Positions 1-5,300 of a stretch of 6,505 bases of DNA are shown piece after piece. The stretch is from Nitriliruptorales bacterium (GTDB taxonomy: Bacteria; Actinomycetota; Nitriliruptoria; Euzebyales; Egibacteraceae). The position numbers were made by a program, and so were the translations under genes. The stretch spans positions 1 to 6,505 of the forward strand of contig SLNF01000093.1 of NCBI GenBank assembly GCA_007133145.1. The letters run 5' to 3'. Below the pieces are notes generated by a model. The model saw only the letters and a list, made by a program, of their open reading frames with translations. It ran no database searches and was not told the DNA's origin. Each line of letters starts with the position of its first letter. Within the stretch, counting starts at the first letter, position 1.

Positions 1-26
1 CCGACGAAGCCTGAGGAGCCCCGCCG

Positions 27-500
27 TTGAGCGACGCCCTGCCGGGCCGCAAGCGCATCGCGCTCGTGGCCCACGACTCGAAGAAGCTCGCCCTCGCCGA
101 GTGGGCGGACTTCAACCGCGACGTCCTCGCCGCCCACGACCTCGTCGCGACGGGGACGACGGGCACCGTGCTCGAGTACGAGCTCGGCCTGCCCGTCGAG
201 CGCCTGCAGAGCGGCCCGCTCGGCGGGGACCAGCAGATCGGCGCGATGATCTGCGAGCAGTCGGTCGACATGCTCATCTTCTTCTGGGACCCCCTCGAGG
301 CGCAGCCGCACGACCCCGACGTCAAGGCCCTGCTGCGGCTCGCCTCGGTGTGGAACATCCCCGTGGCGACCAACCTCGCCTCGGCGGACTTCCTCGTGTC
401 GAGCCCGCTCATGCACAGCGCCTACGCGCGGGTCGTCCCCGACTACGGTGAGCACCTCAGCCGTCCGACCCCGACGCGGGGGCCGGACGCGACCGGCTGA
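27..500 (+). CDS. mgsA: Methylglyoxal synthase
   Basis: Cytoplasmic lyase that converts dihydroxyacetone phosphate to methylglyoxal and inorganic phosphate, a bypass of lower glycolysis used when phosphate is short or sugar phosphates accumulate. The 157-residue product is close to the usual length (about 150) and aligns without gaps to the E. coli enzyme at an offset of three residues. The active-site residues are all present: His16, Asp68 (GGDQQ), Asp88 (FFWDP), His95 and Asp98 (PHDPDVKALLRLA). The phosphate-binding set Lys20, Thr42, Thr45, Ser62 and Gly63 is also kept. The start is a TTG at 27, chosen because GAGGAG lies 8 bases upstream (13-18) and the N-terminus then matches the family. 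A short hydrophilic, proline-rich tail follows the conserved core. It converges on the yjbQ-family gene with a 4-base gap. An in-frame TGA at 12-14 may be the end of an upstream gene, which would make this a downstream operon member. The enzyme assignment is very secure; the physiological role is inferred. Confidence 0.96.
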   Translation: MSDALPGRKRIALVAHDSKKLALAEWADFNRDVLAAHDLVATGTTGTVLEYELGLPVERLQSGPLGGDQQIGAMICEQSVDMLIFFWDPLEAQPHDPDVKALLRLASVWNIPVATNLASADFLVSSPLMHSAYARVVPDYGEHLSRPTPTRGPDATG

Positions 501-512
501 GCGCTCACCCGG
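493..512. terminator. Inverted repeat over both stop codons of mgsA and the yjbQ-family gene
   Basis: A 20-base near-perfect palindrome has a TGAGCGCTCA core (498-507) flanked by CCGG on each side, with one C-C mismatch per arm at 497/508. The core contains the TGA of mgsA and, on the other strand, the TGA of the yjbQ-family gene. RNA from either strand can fold into the same GC-rich hairpin. There is no T-tract on either side, so it is at best a weak or Rho-assisted bidirectional terminator. The function is inferred from position and symmetry only. Confidence 0.35.
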
Positions 513-906
513 CGAGGAAGCTCAGGCGCACGCGCCGCCGGGGGTTGTCGACGTTGGTGTCGACGAGCACGACGCGCTGCCACGTCCCGAGCGCCACCCT
601 CCCGTCGAGGACCGGCAGCGTCGTCGACGGCGGCAGGAACGCCGGCAGGACGTGGTCGGCGCCGTGGCCGGGCGAGCCGTGGCGGTGGCGGTAGCGGTCG
701 TCGCGCGGCAGGAGCCGCTCGACGGCGTCGAGGAGGTCGGCCTCGCTGCTCGCCCCGGTCTCGATGAGGGCGAGCCCGGCGGTGGCGTGCGGCACGAAGA
801 CGTGGAGCAGGCCGTCGCCGCGGCCGCGGGCGAAGCCCTCGACCTCGCCGGTGAGGTCGACCCAGCGCCGGTCGGTGGTGGCGAGCTCGAACTCGGTGCT
901 GTCCAT
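505..906 (-). CDS. yjbQ: YjbQ/UPF0047 family protein
   Basis: A 133-residue cytoplasmic protein of the YjbQ (UPF0047) family, whose general function is unsettled. Databases name it secondary thiamine-phosphate synthase because the E. coli member has weak activity of that kind. Visible family features are the HVFVPHATAGLALIE strand with His40 (residues 35-49), a PGHGADH segment with His81 and His85 in the position of the family's metal- or anion-binding histidines, and the signature LDGRVALGTWQ (100-110) followed by the arginine-rich RRRVRL near the C-terminus. Length is normal for the family. The ATG at 906 is supported by AGGAGG 7 bases upstream (complement of 914-919). It begins 46 bases after the htpX stop with no visible promoter between, so it is probably the last gene of a lemA-htpX-yjbQ transcript. 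It ends 4 bases from the mgsA stop. The family call is firm; the biochemical role is not. Confidence 0.92.
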   Translation of the reverse strand: MDSTEFELATTDRRWVDLTGEVEGFARGRGDGLLHVFVPHATAGLALIETGASSEADLLDAVERLLPRDDRYRHRHGSPGHGADHVLPAFLPPSTTLPVLDGRVALGTWQRVVLVDTNVDNPRRRVRLSFLAG

Positions 907-952
907 CGTCGCTCCTCCTCTGCGGTGGGGCTGCCGCGGAGGCCGGGCCGGC

Positions 953-1879
953 TCAGCGGAAGCGCGCGTCGCCGGCGATGGCCCGCAGGGCCTCGATGCG
1001 CTCGGGGATCGGCGGGTGCGTTGCGGTGAGACGGTCGAGCCACGAGCCCTGGCTGTGCTCCGGCTCCTCGATCCAAAGGTGGCTCGACAGGCCGTGGGCG
1101 AAGTCGACCTGCGTGTCGTCGGCGGCGAGGACCTCGAGGGCGCCGATCATCGCGTCGGGGTTGCGGGTGAGCCTGACGGCGTTGGCGTCGGCGAGCGACT
1201 CGCGCCGCCGTGAGACCGCGAAGCGCAGGAGGTAGGCGAAGACCGGCGCGAGGACGAGCGCGACGAGCCCGATGAGGAGCATGATCGCCTGGGCGTTGCC
1301 CTGGCTGCGTCCCCCGCCGCGCCGACCGCCGGTGAAGAAGAGCATACGGAGCGCCATGCGGCAGATGATGAGCACGACGCCGACGAGCACCGCGGCGACG
1401 ACCCCGATCATCGAGTCACGGTTGGCGATGTGGCTGATCTCGTGGGCGGCCACGGCCTCGACCTGCGGGCGGTCCATCTTCTCGAGCAGCCCGGTGGTGA
1501 ACGCCACCACGCCCTTGTCGGGGCTGCGGCCGGTCGCGAAGGCGTTGGGCGCGGGGTCGTCGATGACGTAGACCTTCGGCGTCGGCAGCCCCGCGGCCAG
1601 CGACACCGACGCGACGAGCTCGACGAGCTCGCGCTCGGCGGGGCGGCTCGCGTCGGCGGGCCGCGCCCCGACGGTGCCGAGCACGACGGAGTCGGCGGCG
1701 AACCAGGAGAAGCCGACGGCGATCGCGACGATGACCGCGGCGATGACCGCCGCGCCGACCGGGCCGGTGCCGAGGAAGAGCACGTCGACGGCGAAGGACA
1801 GCGCGAAGACGACGACGCCGAACAGCGCGAAGAGGCCGATCGTCATCCAGCGGTTGCGGTCGATCTGCTCGTAGAGCAT
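953..1879 (-). CDS. htpX: HtpX-like M48 membrane zinc metalloprotease
   Basis: A 308-residue integral membrane protease of peptidase family M48B, expected to clip misfolded or damaged membrane proteins from the cytoplasmic side. Hydrophobic segments lie at about residues 13-35 and 41-62 at the N-terminus, then 157-181 and 199-222 after the active site, matching the HtpX layout. The zinc motif is HEISH at 146-150 (His146, His150, catalytic Glu147), and the third ligand is Glu227 in RRRESLAD. A conserved segment PAPNAFATG (109-117) precedes the catalytic helix, and ATHPPIPERIEAL near the C-terminus is also typical of the family. A glycine/arginine-rich loop (184-194) separates the last two membrane segments. 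The ATG at 1879 begins 2 bases after the lemA TAG, and its ribosome site (CTGGAG) lies inside the last lemA codons, which points to translational coupling. All catalytic residues are intact, so it should be active. The substrate is unknown. Confidence 0.95.
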   Translation of the reverse strand: MLYEQIDRNRWMTIGLFALFGVVVFALSFAVDVLFLGTGPVGAAVIAAVIVAIAVGFSWFAADSVVLGTVGARPADASRPAERELVELVASVSLAAGLPTPKVYVIDDPAPNAFATGRSPDKGVVAFTTGLLEKMDRPQVEAVAAHEISHIANRDSMIGVVAAVLVGVVLIICRMALRMLFFTGGRRGGGRSQGNAQAIMLLIGLVALVLAPVFAYLLRFAVSRRRESLADANAVRLTRNPDAMIGALEVLAADDTQVDFAHGLSSHLWIEEPEHSQGSWLDRLTATHPPIPERIEALRAIAGDARFR

Positions 1880-1881
1880 GG

Positions 1882-2433
1882 CTACTCCAGGGTGACGCGC
1901 GCCGCGCCGCGCGCACCTGCCTCGGCGTCGAAGAGCTCGGGCGTGGCGAAGCCGAGCCCGCGGCCGTAGAGGTTCGTCGGGAACGTCGCGAGCCGGTCGC
2001 GCAGCGCGGTCACGGTGTCGTTGTAGAGCTGGCGGCTGAAGGCGATCTTGTTCTCGGTGGCCACGAGCTCGGTGTGCAGGTCACGGAAGCGCTCGTCGGC
2101 CTTGAGCTCGGGGTAGGCCTCGGCGAGGGCGATGCCGCGTGCGAGGGCCTCGTCGACGGCGCGCTCGGCCTGGCCCTGCGCCGCGGCGCCCTCGGCGGCG
2201 TCACCGGCCGCGCGCGCCTCGGCGATCGCCGAGACGACCTCGCGCTCGTGGCTGGCGTAGGCCTCGACGGTGGCGACGAGGTTGGGGATGAGCGCGCGAC
2301 GGCGCTCGAGATGGACGTCGAGGTCGGCCCAGGCTGCCTCGACGCGGTTGCGCAGGGTCACGAGGCGGTTGTAGCCCCACCACACCGCGAACACGACGAC
2401 GGCGACACCGAGCAGCGCCCACACCCACGCCAT
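1882..2433 (-). CDS. lemA: LemA family membrane protein
   Basis: A 183-residue LemA-family protein. One hydrophobic segment at residues 3-20 anchors it; the rest is a mostly helical, charged bundle. Family hallmarks are YNRLVTLRNRVEAAWADLDV (21-40), the IPNLV motif (49-53) with the adjacent AYASHE, the ATENKIAFSRQLYND helix (about 125-139) and the C-terminal FPTNLYGRGLGF. Length agrees with the usual 180-200. The start is the ATG at 2433; a long upstream extension in the same frame is rejected because it would run antisense through the kinase gene. GAGGAGG (complement of 2443-2449) lies 9 bases before this ATG. LemA proteins have no settled biochemical role but often sit beside HtpX-like proteases or related membrane proteins, as here, where the stop is 2 bases from the htpX start. 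A scaffold or adaptor role for HtpX is a reasonable inference, not shown by the sequence. It is the only gene in the window ending in TAG; the others end in TGA. Confidence 0.94.
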   Translation of the reverse strand: MAWVWALLGVAVVVFAVWWGYNRLVTLRNRVEAAWADLDVHLERRRALIPNLVATVEAYASHEREVVSAIAEARAAGDAAEGAAAQGQAERAVDEALARGIALAEAYPELKADERFRDLHTELVATENKIAFSRQLYNDTVTALRDRLATFPTNLYGRGLGFATPELFDAEAGARGAARVTLE

Positions 2434-2494
2434 GTTCCCTGCCCTCCTCGCGGTCCCTGCTCGTCCGCACGCCGCCGCCTCCCCTGGCGGGGGG

Positions 2495-2508
2495 CACAAT
2501 AGAGCCCA
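2495..2508 (+). promoter_or_regulatory. Candidate leaderless promoter of the ABC1 kinase
   Basis: CACAAT (2495-2500) sits 7 bases before the ATG at 2508, the spacing expected when transcription starts at the A of the start codon. No Shine-Dalgarno sequence lies at a usable distance; the only purine run is a G-run at 2489-2494, too far upstream. Leaderless mRNAs of this form are common in Actinomycetota. The first base deviates from TANNNT, and no -35 is obvious. Confidence 0.45.
2496..2501 (-). promoter_or_regulatory. lemA: Candidate -10 element for lemA-htpX-yjbQ
   Basis: The minus strand reads TATTGT here (complement of 2496-2501), a good TANNNT -10. Transcription would begin near 2489 and leave about 55 bases of leader before the lemA ATG. 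No convincing -35 hexamer is visible. It shares five bases with the candidate -10 of the divergent kinase gene. Confidence 0.4.
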
Positions 2509-2515
2509 TGGGCTC
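2502..2515. promoter_or_regulatory. Perfect 14-base palindrome centred on the kinase start codon
   Basis: GAGCCCATGGGCTC is its own reverse complement. It directly follows the shared -10 region and covers the proposed transcription start and the start codon of the kinase gene. Its position would suit a repressor operator, or a 5'-end hairpin if transcription starts upstream. No matching second copy was noticed elsewhere in the window, so the binding role is speculative. Confidence 0.3.
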
Positions 2516-3923
2516 CCGCGACGACCCCTCCCCCCGGTCGACCAACGGCCGACGCAACAACGGCATGGGCTCGCGCGCGCAGCGCGGCGCCGACCTCGCC
2601 CGGCTCTCGGCATCGACGAGCGCAGGCTATCTCGCCTCGCGGGTGCGCGGGCTGCGGGACGGCGAGGCCGCCGAGGCCGCCTTCCACGCCGCGACCGCCG
2701 AGAAGATGGTCGAGATGCTCGGGTCGATGAAGGGCGCGGCGATGAAGCTCGGCCAGATCGCGAGCTTCGTCGACCTCGACGTCCCCGAGGAGATCGCCGC
2801 GACCTACCAGGACGTGCTCGGCGAGCTGCGCGACGCCGCCCCGGCGGCCGACCCCGAGGCCATCGCCGCAGTGGTCGCCGAGGAGTACGGCGCGCCGCCG
2901 GAGGAGGTCTTCGCCGCCTGGGACCCCGAGCCGCTCGCCGCCGCCTCGATCGGGCAGGTGCACCGCGCGCGGCTGCCCGACGGCAGCGACGTCGTCGCGA
3001 AGGTGCAGTACCCGGGCGTGGCCGAGGCGATCGAGTCCGACCTCGCCAACGTCGAGGCCTTCGCCCCACTCGCCCGCGTCGTCTCCCCCAACCTCGAGGT
3101 CGGCCCGCTCATGGCCGAGATGCGCGACCGCCTCGTCGACGAGCTCGACTACCAGCGCGAGGCGCAGTACCAGGCGGCCTTCGCCGCGCGCTACGACGGC
3201 CACCCCTTCATCCGGGTCCCCGACGTCCACCGCGACTGGTGCCGGCCGCGGATCATCGTGAGCGAGCGCATCGAGGGCCAAGGCTTCGAGGAGGTCCTCG
3301 CCGAGGCCGACGAAGCGACGAAGCGGCGCTACGGCGAGATCATCTACCGCTTCGTCTGGGGCTCGCTCAACCGCTTCCGGCTCTTCAACGGCGACCCGCA
3401 CCCTGGCAACTACCTCTTCCCGGGCGACGGCACCGTGGCCTTCCTCGACTTCGGCAGCGTGAAGCTCTTCACGAGCGAGACGCGCGAGGTCCTGCGCGGG
3501 ACCCTCGAGGCCGTCGTCGACGGCGACCGTGACCGCCTCGTCGCGGCCCTCGACGCCGCGGGGTTCCTGCCGGCGCGCGCCCGCTACGACGGCGACCTCC
3601 TCCTCGAGTGGTTCACGAAGGTCAACGAGCCGATCCTCGCCGACCGCGAGTGGACGTTCACCCCCGACTTCGCCCGCGAGGTCATCCGCACGACGACCGA
3701 TCCCCGGCTCGGCTACGTCGACATGCTCCGCCGGCTCAACCTCCCGCCGGACTACCTCCTGCTCAACCGCATCCAGTGGGGGGTCAACTCGATCCTCGGG
3801 CGGCTCGGGGCGCGCGCGAACTGGCGGCGGGTGAGCAAGGAGTTCTGGGAGGGGGCGGAGCCGGCGACCGAGCTCGGGGCGTTGGAGCGCCCCTTCATCG
3901 ACGCCTCGGCCTACCTCGCCTGA
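2508..3923 (+). CDS. ABC1/AarF/UbiB-family atypical protein kinase
   Basis: A 471-residue member of the ABC1 (AarF/UbiB, ADCK-like) atypical kinase family. In order, it shows the KxGQ motif (MKLGQIASF, Lys80-Gln83) that folds over the active site, the alanine-rich nucleotide loop AAASIGQVH (144-152), the VAK lysine (Lys165), the family-specific ExD motif (Glu212, Asp214 in DELDY), the catalytic loop GDPHPGN (295-301; Asp296, Asn301) and the metal-binding DFG (314-316). All key residues are intact. No C-terminal membrane helix is evident, unlike classical UbiB. UbiB and its relatives support quinone or lipid biosynthesis as ATPases; most actinobacteria use menaquinone, so the client here is unknown. 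The ATG at 2508 is preferred because it fits a leaderless promoter. A second in-frame ATG at 2565 starts with the same MGSR and is the alternative; the 19 residues between them are low-complexity and hydrophilic. It diverges from lemA and converges on the aldo/keto reductase. Confidence 0.93.
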   Translation: MGSRDDPSPRSTNGRRNNGMGSRAQRGADLARLSASTSAGYLASRVRGLRDGEAAEAAFHAATAEKMVEMLGSMKGAAMKLGQIASFVDLDVPEEIAATYQDVLGELRDAAPAADPEAIAAVVAEEYGAPPEEVFAAWDPEPLAAASIGQVHRARLPDGSDVVAKVQYPGVAEAIESDLANVEAFAPLARVVSPNLEVGPLMAEMRDRLVDELDYQREAQYQAAFAARYDGHPFIRVPDVHRDWCRPRIIVSERIEGQGFEEVLAEADEATKRRYGEIIYRFVWGSLNRFRLFNGDPHPGNYLFPGDGTVAFLDFGSVKLFTSETREVLRGTLEAVVDGDRDRLVAALDAAGFLPARARYDGDLLLEWFTKVNEPILADREWTFTPDFAREVIRTTTDPRLGYVDMLRRLNLPPDYLLLNRIQWGVNSILGRLGARANWRRVSKEFWEGAEPATELGALERPFIDASAYLA

Positions 3924-3950
3924 GGCCAGGGTTCCCGCGGCGCGGCTCAG
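3920..3950. terminator. Inverted repeat across the convergent kinase/reductase ends
   Basis: CTGAG-G-CC at 3920-3927 can pair with GGCTCAG at 3944-3950, giving seven base pairs with one bulged G. The stem contains the TGA of the kinase gene on the plus strand and the TGA of the reductase on the minus strand. The 16-base loop is GC-rich, and there is no T-tract. A bidirectional terminator role is possible but weakly supported. Confidence 0.25.
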
Positions 3951-4768
3951 CGCTCCCAGTCCGGGGCGATCGGTGGGTCGACGATCCGCCCAGCCTCGCC
4001 CTCGTCGAGCGCGGTGATACGGGCGAGCTCCTCGTCGCTGAGCGCGAGGTCGCCGGCCGCGAGGTTCGCCTCGATGCGGCTCGGGGACGTCGCCTTCGGG
4101 ACCGGCGCGACGTGGTCCTGGGCGAGCAGCCACGCGAGGGTGACCTGCGCGGGCGTCGCGCCGTGCTCCTCGGCGATCTCGACGATGACCGGCTCGTCGA
4201 GGACCCTGCCGCGCGCGAGCGGCGAGTAGGCGGTGAGCAGATGGTCATGCTCCCGGGCGAGTGCGAGGAGCGCATCCTGGGAGAGGTAGGGGTGGTACTC
4301 GACCTGGTTGGCGACGATCGGCGTGATCGCCATCGCCTCCCGCACGAGGGAGGGAGGGAAGTTCGACACCCCGACCGCGCCGATGAGCCCGTCGTCGACG
4401 AGCCCGGCCATCGCCTCGAGCGTCTCGGCGAGCGGCACCTCACGGCTCGGCCAGTGGATGAGCAGCAGGTCGAGGTACTCGGTGCGCAGCGCGCGGAGGC
4501 TCTCCTCGGTGGTCGTGCGCACCCGCTCGGCGGTGAGGTTCTCCGGCAGGAGCTTCGTCGTCAGCCAGACGTCCTCGCGGGGCACCGCCGAGGCCTCGAG
4601 GGCCTGGCCGACGACGTCCTCGTTGGCGTACATCTGGGCGGTGTCGAGATGACGGTAGCCGACCGCGAGCGCGTGGGCGACGGCGTCGTGGCAGGCCGCA
4701 CCGGTGAGCTTCCAGGTGCCGAAGCCGATCGTGGGGATCCAACGGCCTTGGACGTCGACGTAGGACAC
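3947..4768 (-). CDS. Aldo/keto reductase, AKR5-type (2,5-diketogluconate reductase-like)
   Basis: A 273-residue NADPH-dependent aldo/keto reductase with the complete (beta/alpha)8 core. The catalytic tetrad is Asp42 and Tyr47 (DTAQMYANE), Lys72 (TTKL) and His105 (LIHWP). The cofactor-side signatures are GVSNF (133-137), NQVEYHP (154-160), AYSPLARGR (180-188) and the NADP phosphate site PKATSPSRIEAN (Lys225, Ser228, Arg231). Length and the AYSPLARG segment place it with the DkgA/DkgB-like AKR5 group, which reduces small aldehydes and ketones including methylglyoxal and diketogluconate. The true substrate cannot be read from the sequence. The start is a GTG at 4768 supported by GGAGGAG (complement of 4775-4781) 6 bases upstream. 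It is monocistronic: convergent with the kinase (23-base gap) and divergent from the membrane-protein gene. The presence of mgsA in the same neighbourhood makes methylglyoxal a plausible substrate. Confidence 0.94.
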   Translation of the reverse strand: MSYVDVQGRWIPTIGFGTWKLTGAACHDAVAHALAVGYRHLDTAQMYANEDVVGQALEASAVPREDVWLTTKLLPENLTAERVRTTTEESLRALRTEYLDLLLIHWPSREVPLAETLEAMAGLVDDGLIGAVGVSNFPPSLVREAMAITPIVANQVEYHPYLSQDALLALAREHDHLLTAYSPLARGRVLDEPVIVEIAEEHGATPAQVTLAWLLAQDHVAPVPKATSPSRIEANLAAGDLALSDEELARITALDEGEAGRIVDPPIAPDWER

Positions 4769-4798
4769 CGTGCGCTCCTCCGACTCGGCTCTTGCGTG

Positions 4799-4810
4799 GG
4801 CTGCGCAGCC
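4799..4810. promoter_or_regulatory. 12-base palindrome overlapping the reductase -10
   Basis: GGCTGCGCAGCC is a perfect palindrome that overlaps the candidate -10 hexamer of the reductase and its likely transcription start. The position would fit a repressor operator. A GC-rich 12-mer palindrome can also arise by chance in this genome. Confidence 0.25.
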
Positions 4811-4836
4811 TAGGGCCCACCGGCGGCGGCGTCACC
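4807..4836 (-). promoter_or_regulatory. Candidate promoter of the aldo/keto reductase
   Basis: On the minus strand, GGTGAC (complement of 4831-4836) and TAGGCT (complement of 4807-4812) are separated by 18 bases, a weak -35 with a good TANNNT -10. Transcription would start near 4800 and leave a leader of about 30 bases containing the GGAGGAG ribosome site. Confidence 0.4.
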
Positions 4837-4874
4837 TCCAGCGCGGGCCGCCGGGCAGGCGGCAGTGGCGCTGC

Positions 4875-4880
4875 TACGCT
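4875..4880 (+). promoter_or_regulatory. Candidate -10 of the membrane-protein/QueC-like unit
   Basis: TACGCT matches TANNNT and lies in the 139-base divergent space between the reductase and the membrane-protein frame. Transcription would start near 4887, upstream of an AAGGAG ribosome site at 4896-4901. No recognisable -35 is present 16-18 bases upstream. Confidence 0.4.
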
Positions 4881-4907
4881 GCCGCCACGCCACGCAAGGA
4901 GTCTGCG

Positions 4908-5294
4908 ATCGCTCGCGCCGCGCCGCTTGCCGCCGGGCTGCTCGCCGCCGCGGTCGTCCTCCTCGTCGTCAGCGGCGCCCGCACGACGCCCTCGGCCCCG
5001 GCCCTGCCCCGGGGGCTGCTACCCGTGGCGGGGATCCTCCTCGTGCTGCTCGGCGGGGGGCTCGCGGCGAGGGACGCCCAGCGCCAGGCGCTGCCCGCCG
5101 CGCGACGCTGGGCGGGTGTCGCGCTCGTCGGCCTGCTGCTCCTGCTCATCGGCCTGCTCTCCCCCCAAGCGCCGCTGCTCGCCGTCGTCGTGCCCGTCGT
5201 CTTCGTCGCCGTCTTCGGCGGTGCAGAGATACGGCGGGCGCGCGCCGTACTCCCTCCGTCACCGCCTGGCGGGCCGGACCCCGCCGGGGACTGA
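4908..5294 (+). CDS. Small hydrophobic protein with four predicted membrane segments, start uncertain
   Basis: A reading frame of about 128 residues that I cannot assign to a family. Hydrophobic segments lie at about residues 7-22, 37-54, 68-84 and 89-105, separated by short loops rich in arginine and proline. A hydrophilic tail rich in proline and glycine follows (about 106-128). This is the profile of a small four-helix inner-membrane protein. The start is a problem: no ATG, GTG or TTG lies in frame between the promoter region and the first hydrophobic segment. A textbook AAGGAG at 4896-4901 stands 6 bases before an ATC at 4908, which I use as the tentative start. ACG at 4887, at the likely transcription start, is the other option. 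The in-frame GTG at 4770 would run back across the divergent promoter and is unlikely; GTG at 5025 would remove the first membrane helix. The stop is 6 bases before the QueC-like gene, so the two are almost certainly co-transcribed. Confidence 0.6.
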   Translation: MARAAPLAAGLLAAAVVLLVVSGARTTPSAPALPRGLLPVAGILLVLLGGGLAARDAQRQALPAARRWAGVALVGLLLLLIGLLSPQAPLLAVVVPVVFVAVFGGAEIRRARAVLPPSPPGGPDPAGD

Positions 5295-5300
5295 CACCGC

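Noticed and set aside
1..14. A possible end of an upstream coding gene (Asp-Glu-Ala-stop, with TGA at 12-14).
   Set aside because: Four codons are too few to support a gene. It is mentioned only as possible operon context for mgsA.
1882..3069. A longer lemA reading frame of 395 codons.
   Set aside because: The upstream part is arginine/proline-rich shadow sequence antisense to the kinase. The ATG at 2433 has a strong ribosome site and gives the normal LemA N-terminus.
2358..4133. A 591-codon minus-strand open frame running antisense through the kinase gene.
   Set aside because: It mirrors the high-GC codon pattern of the plus-strand kinase gene and has no recognisable domain. It overlaps both lemA and the reductase.
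4813..4864. GC-rich repeats such as CGGCGGCGGCG in the divergent space upstream of the membrane gene.
   Set aside because: Short G/C triplet runs are expected at this base composition. No structured repeat or riboswitch fold could be supported.
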